A stretch of DNA of 64,000 nt from positions 248,001 through 312,000 of the forward strand of contig JACKJC010000004.1 of the NCBI GenBank assembly GCA_020638195.1. Direction: 5' to 3'. The stretch is from Methylobacteriaceae bacterium (GTDB lineage Bacteria; Pseudomonadota; Alphaproteobacteria; Rhizobiales; Beijerinckiaceae). The position numbers and the translations under genes were made by a program. Every line of letters starts with the position of its first letter. Position 1 is the first letter of the stretch. The notes below the pieces were generated by a model. That model made no database searches and was not told where the DNA came from. It saw only the letters and a list, made by a program, of their open reading frames with translations. Shown here piece by piece: positions 8,910 through 17,402 of the stretch.

Positions 8910-10088
8910 ATGACCGATCTCGAAACCTTCCGGCGCGAGACACGCGCCTGGCTCGAGGCAAATTGCCCGGCCGAAATGCGTACGCCGCCGGACGACGAGG
9001 AAGACCGCTGCTGGGGAGGCCGCAACTGGAAGTTCAAGAACGAGGCGCAGAAGCAATGGCTGGAGCGCATGGCCGCGCGCGGCTGGACAGTGCCGGACTG
9101 GCCGAAGGAATTCGGCGGCGGCGGCCTCTCCAAGGACGAAACGAAAATCTTGCGCGAAGAAATGCGCGCGATGAAATGCCGCTCGCCCCTCGACAGTTTC
9201 GGCATCTGGATGCTCGGCCCGGCGCTGCTGAAATACGGCAATGAGGCGCAGAAGAAGGAACACCTGCCCAAGATCGCGCGTGGCGAAATCCGCTGGTGCC
9301 AGGGCTATTCGGAGCCGGGCGCCGGCTCCGACCTTGCTTCGCTGCAAACAAAGGCCGAGGACAAGGGCGACCATTATCTCGTCAACGGCCAGAAGATCTG
9401 GACGAGCTACGCCAACTACGCCGACTGGATTTTTTGCCTCGTGCGCACGGATCCCAAGGCCAAGAAGCATGAAGGCATTTCCTTCCTGCTGTTCGACATG
9501 GCCTCGTCCGGCGTCGAGACGCGGCCGATCCTGCTGATCTCCGGCAAGTCGCCGTTCTGCGAGACCTTCTTCACCGACGTGAAAGTGCCGAAGGAAAATC
9601 TCGTCTACACCGAGAACAAGGGCTGGGACGTCGCCAAATACCTGCTGACCCATGAGCGCGACATGATCGGCGGCATGGGGCTCGGCGGTGGCCGACCGCT
9701 CGGCCAGATCGCCGCGCAATCGGTCGGCGTCGAGAACGGCTCGCTTGCTGACCCGCTATTGCGCGCCGACATAGCCGAATTCGACGTGGACGCCTTCGCC
9801 TTCGCGCTCGCGATGGAACGCGCCGGCGACCTGATGAAGTCGAAGCAGGCCCATCCCGCCTATTCGTCTTTCCTGAAATATTACGGCACGGAACTGAACA
9901 AGCGCCGCCACGAACTCGTCATGTCCTCGCTCGGCTCCGACGGGCTCGAATGGGAGAGCGAGCGGTCGCAGGAGGGCGACGCCCCGCGCGCCTGGCTGCG
10001 CACCAAGGCGAATTCGATCGAGGGCGGCACCAGCGAAGTGCAGCTCAACATCATCTCCAAGCGCATCCTGGAATTGCCGGGGGCTTGA
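8910..10088 (+). CDS. Acyl-CoA dehydrogenase
   Basis: A 392-residue FAD-dependent acyl-CoA dehydrogenase. Typical motifs: WCQGYSEPGAGSDLASL (FAD/substrate loop, about residue 130), NGQKIWTSYANYADW, the adenine-binding and helical C-terminal domain with RHELVMSSLG, and the terminal SIEGGTSEVQLNIISKRIL. It should oxidise an acyl-CoA to the enoyl-CoA and pass electrons to ETF. Start ATG follows AGAAGGGAGAAACCTG. A second, diverged acyl-CoA dehydrogenase follows after a repeat; such pairs often act as a heterodimer on bulky substrates such as sterol or terpenoid side chains, which is an inference here. Confidence 0.9.
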   Translation: MTDLETFRRETRAWLEANCPAEMRTPPDDEEDRCWGGRNWKFKNEAQKQWLERMAARGWTVPDWPKEFGGGGLSKDETKILREEMRAMKCRSPLDSFGIWMLGPALLKYGNEAQKKEHLPKIARGEIRWCQGYSEPGAGSDLASLQTKAEDKGDHYLVNGQKIWTSYANYADWIFCLVRTDPKAKKHEGISFLLFDMASSGVETRPILLISGKSPFCETFFTDVKVPKENLVYTENKGWDVAKYLLTHERDMIGGMGLGGGRPLGQIAAQSVGVENGSLADPLLRADIAEFDVDAFAFALAMERAGDLMKSKQAHPAYSSFLKYYGTELNKRRHELVMSSLGSDGLEWESERSQEGDAPRAWLRTKANSIEGGTSEVQLNIISKRILELPGA

Positions 10089-10102
10089 GCGCACCAAGCA
10101 TG

Positions 10103-10189
10103 CCGTCATTGCGAGGAGCGAAGCGACGAAGCAATCCACTCTACGGAACGTCAGCCGTATGGATTGCTTCGCCTCGCTCGCAATGACGG
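10103..10189. repeat. Intergenic palindromic repeat, family A (copy 1)
   Basis: The arms CCGTCATTGCGAGGAGCG...GAAGCAATCCA and TGGATTGCTTCG...CGCAATGACGG are reverse complements around a short spacer. This is one of four copies in the window (also near 16143, 37144 and 58365). It lies between two acyl-CoA dehydrogenase genes and supplies an in-frame ATG upstream of the second, which should not be taken as its true start. Confidence 0.85.
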
Positions 10190-10217
10190 GCTCACGAAAT
10201 TCAAGGGAAACCTAGAA

Positions 10218-11354
10218 ATGGCCCTCGTCCTCACCGAAGAACAATCCATGCTCCGCGATTCCGCGCGCGGCCTCGTCGCCGATCGCGCGCCCATCGCCCA
10301 TCTGCGCAAGCTGCGCGACAGCCGCGACGACGAAGGTTTCTCGCGCGAAGTCTGGAAGGAATTCGCTTCCATGGGCTTCGCCGGAATCATCGTGCCGGAA
10401 GACAATGGCGGCTCCGGCCTCGGTCATGTCGAGGCGGGCGTCGTCATGGAGGAGATCGGCCGCAATCTCACGCCCTCGCCGTTCCTGTCGACTGCTATTC
10501 TCGGCGCGACCGCGCTGAAGCGCGCGGGCGGCGCGCGCGCTGGCGATCTTCTCGCAAGGCTCTCGGCCGGCGATCTCCTGCTGGCGCTCGCGCTCGATGA
10601 AAGACCGAAGCACACGCCGAAGCACATCGAGACCAAGGCGACGCGCTCGGGCAACGGCTTCACGCTCTCCGGCGCCAAGACTTTCGTCGTCGACGGCCAT
10701 GTCGCCGATCTCCTGATCGTCACCGCGCGCACGGCAGGCGGCGACGATGACAAGGACGGCGTGACCCTGCTGCTCGTCGACCCCAAGGCCAAGGGCGTTT
10801 CCATCGAACGCACAATCATGGTCGATGCGCACAATGCCGCGCGCATCACGTTCGAAAATGTCGCGGTCGATTCCGACGCCGTGCTCGGCGAGATCGACGC
10901 CGGCGCGCCGCTGGTCGAGACTATCCTGGACGCCGGCCGCGCCTGCGTCGCCAGCGAGCTCCTCGGCCTCAGCGAGGAAGCCTTCGAACGCACCGTCGCC
11001 TATCTCAAGGAGCGCAAGCAGTTCGGCAAGCTGATCGGCGAATTCCAGGGCCTGCAGCACCGCGCCTCGCATCTTTATTGCGAACTCGAGATCACGCGCG
11101 CAGCTGTTCTCAAGGCGCTGCAGATGCTTGACGCCGACGCGGATAAGGCCCGCGCCTATGTGGCGGTCGCCAAGGCGCGCGCCTGTTCCTCGGCCGACCT
11201 CGCCGTGCGCGAAGCCGTGCAAATGCACGGCGGCAACGGCATGACCGACGCCATCGACATCGGTCTGTTCATGAAACGCGCGCGCGTCGCCCAGGAATTG
11301 TTCGGCGACGCGCGGTTTCACGCGAACCGGATTGCGAAGATCAGGGGATATTGA
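10218..11354 (+). CDS. Acyl-CoA dehydrogenase, second of a pair
   Basis: A 378-residue acyl-CoA dehydrogenase. Visible blocks: LTEEQSMLRDSARGLV (N-terminal helix), GGSGLGHVEAGVVMEEIGR, a weaker middle domain, RKQFGKLIGEFQGLQHRASH (C-terminal helical domain) and VQMHGGNGMTDAIDIGLFMKRA. The ATG at 10218 follows AAGGGAAACCTAGAA. An in-frame ATG 54 bp upstream lies in the family A repeat and would only add repeat-derived residues. It is probably co-transcribed with the preceding dehydrogenase. Confidence 0.88.
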   Translation: MALVLTEEQSMLRDSARGLVADRAPIAHLRKLRDSRDDEGFSREVWKEFASMGFAGIIVPEDNGGSGLGHVEAGVVMEEIGRNLTPSPFLSTAILGATALKRAGGARAGDLLARLSAGDLLLALALDERPKHTPKHIETKATRSGNGFTLSGAKTFVVDGHVADLLIVTARTAGGDDDKDGVTLLLVDPKAKGVSIERTIMVDAHNAARITFENVAVDSDAVLGEIDAGAPLVETILDAGRACVASELLGLSEEAFERTVAYLKERKQFGKLIGEFQGLQHRASHLYCELEITRAAVLKALQMLDADADKARAYVAVAKARACSSADLAVREAVQMHGGNGMTDAIDIGLFMKRARVAQELFGDARFHANRIAKIRGY

Positions 11355-11363
11355 GAAACGAGC

Positions 11364-11493
11364 CCCAACCCTTCTCCCCGTAAAACGGGGAGAAGGTGGC
11401 CGAAGGCCGGATGAGGGGCCGGGCCGGTACATCCATACCAGTCGCAGGCCCCCTCACCCCAACCCACTCCCCGCCCTGCCGGGAGAGGGAGAT
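11364..11493. repeat. Intergenic palindromic repeat, family C (copy 1)
   Basis: Two hairpin units occupy the convergent gap after the acyl-CoA dehydrogenase. One is CTTCTCCCCGTAAAACGGGGAGAAG, split as stems CTTCTCCCCGT/ACGGGGAGAAG. The other is the distal CCCTCACCCCAACC...GGGAGAGGGAG. Similar units recur near 13112 and on both sides of the gene at 44009-44437. The strong GC stems could act as bidirectional terminators. Confidence 0.75.
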
Positions 11494-11498
11494 GGTCC

Positions 11499-12290
11499 CT
11501 ACTTCCTCGGCTTCGCGAACGGATGCGTCGATGACAATCCGCCGTCGACCGGAAACGCCTGCCCGTTGACATAGGACGCGTCGTCGCTCGCCAGGAACAG
11601 CGCCATGGCGGCGATCTCTTCCGGGCGGCCAGCGCGTTGCAGCGCATTGAGCTGCCCGATCTTGCCTTCCGTCCCGCGCGAACGCGCATGATCGAACAGC
11701 GGCTTGGTCATGCCCGTCTCGATCAGACCCGGACAGATGGCGTTGACGCGCACGCCCGTGCCGATCAGCGCATTGGCCGTAGTTTGCGCCAGACTGATCA
11801 CCGCCGCCTTGCTCGCGCTATAGGGCACATTGCCGGCGTTGGCGCGCATGCCGCCGACCGACGCCGTGGCGATGATCGAGCCGCCGCCCTGCGCGATCAT
11901 GACAGGCGCGGCATGTTTGATCGCCAGAAACACGCCGATCACGTTAACGCGCAAAATCTCGGCAAAATTCTCGACACTGACGTCGAGCAACGTCGTCATG
12001 CCGCCGGTGATGCCGGCATTGGCGTAGATGACGTCCAGCCGGCCGAATTCCTTGACCGCCGTCGCGACGAGCTTCTTCACGTCGTCCTCGTTGCCCGCGT
12101 CCATCGCCAGACCGCTCGCGGCATGGCCCGCCTTCTGGATCATCTCGAGCGTCTGGTTGAGGCCCTCCTCGGCCCTGTCGGCGATCAGCAGCCGCGCCCC
12201 CTCTTTGGCGAAACGCAGCGCGGTCGCCCGCCCGATGCCGCTCGCCGCCCCCGTCACGATCGCTGCCTTGCCTGCAATTCTGCCTGTCAT
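11499..12290 (-). CDS. Short-chain dehydrogenase/reductase (SDR)
   Basis: A 263-residue classical SDR with TGAASGIGRATA (cofactor motif), an NAG motif (YANAGITGG), catalytic Ser in TASVGGM, and YSASK (Tyr/Lys). It ends with the family's GQAFPVDGGLSSTHPF. It should be an NAD(P)-dependent alcohol/ketone or 3-hydroxyacyl oxidoreductase in the cytoplasm. The ATG at 12290 follows GGAGGACGAG; the frame extends upstream but the added residues do not look like protein. It is divergent from the phosphatase gene. Confidence 0.88.
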   Translation of the reverse strand: MTGRIAGKAAIVTGAASGIGRATALRFAKEGARLLIADRAEEGLNQTLEMIQKAGHAASGLAMDAGNEDDVKKLVATAVKEFGRLDVIYANAGITGGMTTLLDVSVENFAEILRVNVIGVFLAIKHAAPVMIAQGGGSIIATASVGGMRANAGNVPYSASKAAVISLAQTTANALIGTGVRVNAICPGLIETGMTKPLFDHARSRGTEGKIGQLNALQRAGRPEEIAAMALFLASDDASYVNGQAFPVDGGLSSTHPFAKPRK

Positions 12291-12396
12291 CTCGTCCTCC
12301 AATTTTCGTGCAGAATAGCGGGCGGCCATGCGCCACGAAAGCTTGCGCGCGTCGCGCGCCGCGCATAGACCGGATGCACGCGAGAGGGAGAGACAC

Positions 12397-13107
12397 GTGA
12401 CGCAACCGACCGGCACCGCCTTCAGTTCCACGCACAAGCCGCTCGGCCTCGACGATTTTACCGCGACGCGCTTCTGGTGGGTGCGCCATGCGCCGGTGCG
12501 CGAAGACGGCGGTTGCATCTATGGTCAGCGCGACCTGCCCTGCGATTGCAGCGAAACCCATGTCTTCGAAGCTCTGTCCCGCGTCCTGCCCAGAGATGCT
12601 CTGTGGGTGACCAGCAATCTCGGGCGGGCCAAGCAGACGGCCGCCGCGATTTTCGCCGCCGGCCATCCCGACGCCCATCTGCAACCCCTCGCCATGGCGG
12701 AATTCGCCGAGCAGAATCTCGGCGACTGGCAGGGCCTGAACCGCGCCGAATTCTTCCGCAATGTGAAGCCTTCGCCGGCAGGGCACTGGTTCAATGCGCC
12801 GGAAGAGCGCGCGCCCAACGGCGAGAGCTTCGTCGACCTGATCGATCGGACGCGCTCCGGCATCGACAAACTCGCCGCCAGCCATGGCGGGCGCGATGTC
12901 GTGGTCGTCGCCCATGGCGGCACGATCCGCGCGGCGATCGGAATCGCGCTGAACCTCGCGCCGTCCGCCATGATGGCGTTCACGACCGACAATTGCTCCG
13001 TGACGCGGCTCGACATTCTGCGCAACGAAAGCGAAAGCGGCTGGCGTGTCCTGATGGTCAATCACCAGCCGTGGGTCGGCGCGCAGAGCGAGAGCAAGCT
13101 GGCGTGA
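12397..13107 (+). CDS. Histidine phosphatase family protein (CobC/phosphoglycerate-mutase-like)
   Basis: A 236-residue member of the histidine phosphatase superfamily. The N-terminal catalytic motif appears as WVRHAPV (usual RHG/RHA), followed by CIYGQRDLPCD, the VTSNLGRAKQTAAAI block, and the second catalytic His in AHGGTIRAAIG. The YGQ-D-P-D pattern resembles alphaproteobacterial CobC-like alpha-ribazole phosphatases, but there is no cobalamin gene nearby, so the substrate is open. The GTG at 12397 follows GAGAGGGAGAGACAC; an earlier ATG has no such site. Confidence 0.8.
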   Translation: MTQPTGTAFSSTHKPLGLDDFTATRFWWVRHAPVREDGGCIYGQRDLPCDCSETHVFEALSRVLPRDALWVTSNLGRAKQTAAAIFAAGHPDAHLQPLAMAEFAEQNLGDWQGLNRAEFFRNVKPSPAGHWFNAPEERAPNGESFVDLIDRTRSGIDKLAASHGGRDVVVVAHGGTIRAAIGIALNLAPSAMMAFTTDNCSVTRLDILRNESESGWRVLMVNHQPWVGAQSESKLA

Positions 13108-13111
13108 TCCA

Positions 13112-13271
13112 GCCCCCTCTCCCCGCTTTCGGGGAGAGGGCTGGAGTGAGGAGTCTAGCGACCGGGATCGATGCGAACCGCAGATCCCCTCATCCCCGGA
13201 CCGAAGTCGGCAACAGCCGACTTCGTGTCGGCGCTTCGCGCCACCTTCTCCCCGCTTCACGGGGAGAAGTG
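13112..13271. repeat. Intergenic palindromic repeat, family C (copy 2)
   Basis: This copy between convergent genes holds CTCTCCCCGCTTTCGGGGAGAG at the left and CTTCTCCCCGCTTCACGGGGAGAAG-type stems at the right, with an internal AAGTCGGCAACAGCCGACTT hairpin. The internal hairpin is not in the other copies, which suggests nested insertion. Confidence 0.75.
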
Positions 13272-13278
13272 GAAACGC

Positions 13279-14475
13279 TCACTCCACAGCGGCATACACC
13301 AGCGTGCGGAACAGCATGCGATAATAATCGCGCTGTCCGGGCGCCTGGATCATCATCAGCGCGAACAGATCTTCCTGCGGATCGATCCAGAAGGTCGTGC
13401 CCGCGATACCGCCCCAGTAGAATAGCCCTTCCGAGCCCGGCACGGATGCCATCCCCGTCGCCGTGCGCACGGCGAAACCGAGGCCGAAACCGTGGCCCGG
13501 CGGCAGCAGATCGGAGCCGCGCCGCACCTCCGGCCCCAGATGATCGCTCGCCATGAATTCCAGAATCGTCGGCCCGATGATCCGCTCCTTGCCGAGCGTG
13601 CCGCCGCCCGCCAGCATCGCGCAGAACCGCGCATAGTCCAGCGCCGTCGACATCAGGCCGCCGCCGCCGGATTCGAATTGCGCGACGCGCTTGGCGTTGA
13701 ACAGTTTCACCGGCGCTTGTGTATCGGGATCGATCGGCAGCGGTTCGGCGATCCGGTCGAAATTCTTCTCCGCGACGCTGAAGGCCGTGTCCTTCATGCC
13801 GAGCGGCCCGAGGATCTGTTCCTCCAACGCGACGCCCAAACTCTTGCCGGTTACGATCTCGACGATACGGCCGAGCACATCCGTCGAGCGGCTGTAATCC
13901 CATGTCGTGCCCGGCTGGTTCATCAGCGGCAGCTTGGCCAACGCATCCACCTGGTCGGCGTTCGTCTGATCGGGCCGCGCGAGATTGGCCTGCGCGTAGA
14001 GCTTCTGCACAGGGTGCTCGCCGCCGCCGACGAAATCATAGGTGAGGCCCGACGTATGGCGCAGCAGGTCCTGGATTGTGATGGGCCGGTCCGGTGTAAC
14101 CAGCGTCAATTCGCCGTCGCGCACGGCGCCCACCTTGGTGTCGGCGAAGGCTGGGATGCATTTCGACAAGGGATCGGCGAGCAGGATTCGCCCCTGCTCG
14201 ACCAGTTGCATGATCGCCATCGAGACGATCGGCTTGGTCATCGAGAAAATGCGGAAGATCGAATCGTCCTGCATGTCATCCGACGACGCCGGATCGCGCT
14301 TGCCGAACGACTTGAGATAGCCGACCTGGCCGCCACGCGCGATCATGGCGACAGCGCCGGGAATCCGGCCTTCGCCGATCTCGCGTTTCAGCACGTCGCC
14401 CAGCCGGTCCAGCGCGTCCGTGTTCAATCCGACCTTGCCGGGCTTTGCCCGATCCAGCCCGAAATCCTTGCTCAT
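13279..14475 (-). CDS. Serine hydrolase of the beta-lactamase/class C (EstB-like) family
   Basis: A 398-residue penicillin-binding-protein-like hydrolase. The nucleophile motif SMTK (SxxK) occurs in FRIFSMTKPIVSMAI, the second motif YSRS (Tyr) in TWDYSRSTDVLG, and the C-terminal part has HGFGLGFAVRTATG. No signal peptide is seen, so a cytoplasmic esterase or carboxylesterase (EstB/6-aminohexanoate hydrolase type) is more likely than a periplasmic beta-lactamase. ATG at 14475 has AAGAGGA about 9 bases upstream; an ATG at 14484 is an alternative. Confidence 0.85.
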   Translation of the reverse strand: MSKDFGLDRAKPGKVGLNTDALDRLGDVLKREIGEGRIPGAVAMIARGGQVGYLKSFGKRDPASSDDMQDDSIFRIFSMTKPIVSMAIMQLVEQGRILLADPLSKCIPAFADTKVGAVRDGELTLVTPDRPITIQDLLRHTSGLTYDFVGGGEHPVQKLYAQANLARPDQTNADQVDALAKLPLMNQPGTTWDYSRSTDVLGRIVEIVTGKSLGVALEEQILGPLGMKDTAFSVAEKNFDRIAEPLPIDPDTQAPVKLFNAKRVAQFESGGGGLMSTALDYARFCAMLAGGGTLGKERIIGPTILEFMASDHLGPEVRRGSDLLPPGHGFGLGFAVRTATGMASVPGSEGLFYWGGIAGTTFWIDPQEDLFALMMIQAPGQRDYYRMLFRTLVYAAVE

Positions 14476-14581
14476 TTCCTGCATTCCTCTTGTGCGGGCG
14501 CCGCGCTTGCCGGCTTTTCGGGGCTCATCTAACGTCGCCGCCAACGATGGCGCAACCGTCGTTTCGGGAGGATTTGACAAG

Positions 14582-16132
14582 ATGAACAATGTCGAGGCGC
14601 TGGATAAGGAATTCGGGCTCGTCGCGGATCTCGTGAAACTGACCGCGCGCGACCTGCCCGACCACACGACCTTCATTCTCGACGGCCGCCGCCAGTCCTA
14701 TGCCGAAACCGTCAAATTGATGGCCCGCGTCGCGGCAAGCCTGCAGCGCGACGGCGTCAAGCAGCGCGAAGCCATTTCGGTCTGCGCCTCGACCTCGATC
14801 GAATATGCGACGCTCTTCCTCGGCGCCTTGTCGATCGGCGTCGTCACCGCGCCGCTCGCCCCCTCCTCCACGCCGGAGCAGCTCGAAGGCATGGTGAAGG
14901 ATTCAGGCGCGAAGCTGCTGTTTCTCGACGCCACGACCGCCGACAGCCTGAAAAACGCCGGCGACGCCGGCACAATCCGCATCTCGCTCGACGGCTCCGA
15001 CTGCGGCAAGCCGTTCGCGGAATGGCTCGCGCCGGAAGGCGCAGCAGTCACCCCGGCGAAAATCGATCCCTCAGATCCCTTCAACATCATCTACTCCTCC
15101 GGCACGACCGGCATTCCAAAGGGCATCGTGCAGTCGCACCGCATGCGCTGGGCGCATGTGCAGCGCGCCAACGCCTTTCAGTACGACCGCACCGCGACGA
15201 CGCTTCTGTCGACGCCGCTCTATTCCAACACGACGCTCGTCTCCTTCTTCCCGACGCTCGCCGGCGGCGGCACGGTCGCGCTGATGAAAAAGTTCGACGC
15301 GCACAGGTTCCTCGAGCTCGCCTCCTCGCTGCGCGCCACACACGCCATGCTCGTGCCCGTGCAATATCACCGCATCATGTCGCAGCCGGATTTCGATACC
15401 TACGATCTCACGAGCTTCCGCATGAAATTCTGCACCTCGGCGCCCTTCTCCGGCGCGCTGAAGACCGACATTCTCAAGCGCTGGCCGGGCGGCCTCGTCG
15501 AATATTACGGCATGACCGAGGGCGGCGGCTCCTGCGTGCTCGTCGCGCACGAATTCCCCGACAAGGTCGACACGGTTGGCAAGCCCGGCGAGGGCCATGA
15601 CGTCCGTCTGATCGACGAGAATGGCGTGGAGGTCGGCCCCGGCGAGATCGGCGAAATCGTCGGCTGGTCCGGCGCGATCATGAACGGCTATCACAACCAG
15701 CCCGGCAAGACCCGCGAGGCGCAGTGGATCGCCCCTGATGGCCGCATCTTCATCCGCACCGGCGACGTCGGCCGCTTCGACGAAGACGGCTTCATGAAGC
15801 TGATGGACCGCCGCAAGGACATGATCATTTCCGGCGGCTTCAACATCTATCCGAGCGACCTCGAGGGCATTCTCGCCAAGCACCCTGCGATCCTCGAATG
15901 CGCGGTGGTCGGCATCAAGTCGGTCGAATGGGGCGAGACGCCGCTGGCCTTCGCCGTGCTGCGGCCGGGCATGAGCGCAACCGCCGAGGAGCTGCGCGAA
16001 TTCGCCAATTCGAAACTCGGCAAGACGCAGCGCATCTCGAAGATCGAGCTCGTCGAAAGCCTGCCCCGTTCGGCGATCGGCAAGATTTTGAAGCGCGAAT
16101 TGCGCGACGAGTACGAGGCGAAGCGGGCTTGA
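14582..16132 (+). CDS. AMP-dependent acyl-CoA synthetase/ligase, second
   Basis: A 516-residue adenylate-forming ligase. Motifs: IYSSGTTGIPKG near residues 170-181, EYYGMTEGGG, the GDVGRFDEDGFMKLMDRRKD hinge region, SGGFNIYPSDLE and the C-terminal RSAIGKILKRELRDE with the catalytic Lys. The ATG at 14582 follows GGGAGGATTTGACAAG; the long in-frame extension upstream overlaps the divergent hydrolase gene and is discarded. It is followed by a thioesterase gene, a common ligase/thioesterase pairing. The substrate is unknown. Confidence 0.9.
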   Translation: MNNVEALDKEFGLVADLVKLTARDLPDHTTFILDGRRQSYAETVKLMARVAASLQRDGVKQREAISVCASTSIEYATLFLGALSIGVVTAPLAPSSTPEQLEGMVKDSGAKLLFLDATTADSLKNAGDAGTIRISLDGSDCGKPFAEWLAPEGAAVTPAKIDPSDPFNIIYSSGTTGIPKGIVQSHRMRWAHVQRANAFQYDRTATTLLSTPLYSNTTLVSFFPTLAGGGTVALMKKFDAHRFLELASSLRATHAMLVPVQYHRIMSQPDFDTYDLTSFRMKFCTSAPFSGALKTDILKRWPGGLVEYYGMTEGGGSCVLVAHEFPDKVDTVGKPGEGHDVRLIDENGVEVGPGEIGEIVGWSGAIMNGYHNQPGKTREAQWIAPDGRIFIRTGDVGRFDEDGFMKLMDRRKDMIISGGFNIYPSDLEGILAKHPAILECAVVGIKSVEWGETPLAFAVLRPGMSATAEELREFANSKLGKTQRISKIELVESLPRSAIGKILKRELRDEYEAKRA

Positions 16133-16142
16133 TCGCCATCTG

Positions 16143-16262
16143 CCGTCATTGCGAGGAGCCCGAAGGGCGACGAAGCAATCCATCCCCGGGTGAACCAGAG
16201 GGCGAAGACTTGCTCCAATTCAGGACGCAAACTGGATGGATTGCTTCGCTCGCAATGACGGC
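16143..16262. repeat. Intergenic palindromic repeat, family A (copy 2)
   Basis: Arms CCGTCATTGCGAGGAGC...GAAGCAATCCAT and ATGGATTGCTTCGC...GCAATGACGG surround a longer unrelated spacer than in copy 1. The right arm ends 6 bp before the thioesterase start codon and contains an in-frame ATG. Confidence 0.85.
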
Positions 16263-16268
16263 CTCGAT

Positions 16269-16706
16269 ATGACCGCACCCTTCGAACATGACAGCGACGT
16301 CGGCTGGTTCGACCTCGACGCCAACCGCCACATGAAGAATGTCGCCTATATGGAAAAGGCGGTCGACTGCCGGCTGCGTTTCTTCAATTCGCTGGGATTC
16401 TCGCCAGACGCCTTCGCGAAACTGAACATCGCCTTCGTCGTCGTCAGCGACCAGACCAGCTATTCCCGGGAATTGTTCCTCGGCGACAGGTTCCGCGTGC
16501 AGATCCTGTGCGGCGGGGTCAACGCCAAGGGCTCACGCTACCTTGTCGTCAACCGCATCCTCACGCCCGAAGGCGAGCGCGTCTATGAGATCCGCTCGAT
16601 GATCGTCTGGCTCGACACGCGCACGCGCAAGGCGACCACGCCGCCGCCGGAATTGGCCGCCGTCATGCAGAACATGGCGCGGACGGAGGATTACGCGCAG
16701 CTCTGA
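16269..16706 (+). CDS. Hotdog-fold acyl-CoA thioesterase (YbgC/FadM-like)
   Basis: A 145-residue 4-hydroxybenzoyl-CoA-thioesterase-like protein. The signature DLDANRHMKNVAYM matches the D-x-N-x-H-M-N active-site pattern of this subfamily. It should hydrolyse acyl-CoA esters in the cytoplasm. The start is uncertain: the ATG at 16269 has no clear Shine-Dalgarno sequence because the family A repeat ends immediately upstream, and an ATG inside the repeat at 16236 would add 11 repeat-derived residues. It follows the acyl-CoA ligase. Confidence 0.82.
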   Translation: MTAPFEHDSDVGWFDLDANRHMKNVAYMEKAVDCRLRFFNSLGFSPDAFAKLNIAFVVVSDQTSYSRELFLGDRFRVQILCGGVNAKGSRYLVVNRILTPEGERVYEIRSMIVWLDTRTRKATTPPPELAAVMQNMARTEDYAQL

Positions 16707-16711
16707 AGCGA

Positions 16712-16738
16712 AAAGCCCCCGCCACAGGGCGAGGGCTT
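16712..16738. terminator. Bidirectional intrinsic-terminator-like hairpin
   Basis: AAGCCCCCGCC-ACAG-GGCGAGGGCTT forms an 11-bp stem with one G-T type mismatch and a 4-base loop, flanked by A-rich and T-containing ends. It lies in the 53-bp gap between convergent genes (thioesterase and HhH protein), as expected for a shared terminator. Confidence 0.7.
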
Positions 16739-16759
16739 CCCGGCTCTGGATGGATCGCC

Positions 16760-17119
16760 TTACTTCTGCTTGGCGATGATCTTGTCCTTGATGTCGTCGT
16801 AGACGTTCTGCGGCACGATGCCCTTCTGCACGAGTTCGTCCTTGCCTTTGAAGGGCCTGCCCTTGACGATGGCCGCCGCGCGCACCTTGCCCACGCCCTT
16901 GAGCGTCTCGAGCTGGTCGGCGCTCGCGCTGTTGATGTCCATCAGCTCGATCTTCATCGCCGGCGCAGGCGCGGGCTTGGCGGCGGGCGCGGCCGCTTTG
17001 GCGGCTGGCGGCGGCGCGGCCTTGGAGGGCGTCGCAGGCTGCGTCGCCTGCGCGAAGGCGAGGCCCGGCGCGAGGCCGAGCGCGGCAGTCAAAACGAGCG
17101 CGCGAAGTGCAGTGCGCAT
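16760..17119 (-). CDS. Exported helix-hairpin-helix (ComEA-like) protein
   Basis: A 119-residue protein with an N-terminal signal peptide (cleavage likely after Ala23 in the AFA sequence), then an Ala/Pro/Lys-rich linker to about residue 60, and a C-terminal HhH domain: DINSASADQLETLKGVG, followed by GRPFKGKDELVQKGIV. ComEA-type domains bind DNA non-specifically, and such short periplasmic HhH proteins are common in Alphaproteobacteria outside competence operons. No comEC is nearby. The ATG at 17119 has CAGGGGAGTTTTTC upstream. Confidence 0.82.
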   Translation of the reverse strand: MRTALRALVLTAALGLAPGLAFAQATQPATPSKAAPPPAAKAAAPAAKPAPAPAMKIELMDINSASADQLETLKGVGKVRAAAIVKGRPFKGKDELVQKGIVPQNVYDDIKDKIIAKQK

Positions 17120-17402
17120 GAAAAACTCCCCTGAAATTCCGGCCGTCGTCCCGGCCCCGGACCATCCGAAGCTCGCCGAATACGGCTGAAAGTCAACTGC
17201 GACGTGGTCGCAGCGTTCCCTGTTGCCACTCTCAACCTGTACCGGGGGTGAACGACGCGCAACCCGGCCTCCGGGCGCCGCCCGCCATGCGAAGCCGCAA
17301 TTCTGGCATGCGAAACACGATTTAATCGCGCGATTGACCCCTGCGGAGGCCGGGTGCAATGTCCCGCCCAATCAAGACAACGGGAAATCGCAAGGAGCTG
17401 GA

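Noticed and set aside
17197..17213. Perfect 7-bp hairpin CTGCGAC-GTG-GTCGCAG upstream of the HhH gene
   Set aside because: Short and GC-rich; such stems are frequent by chance here and no function could be argued.
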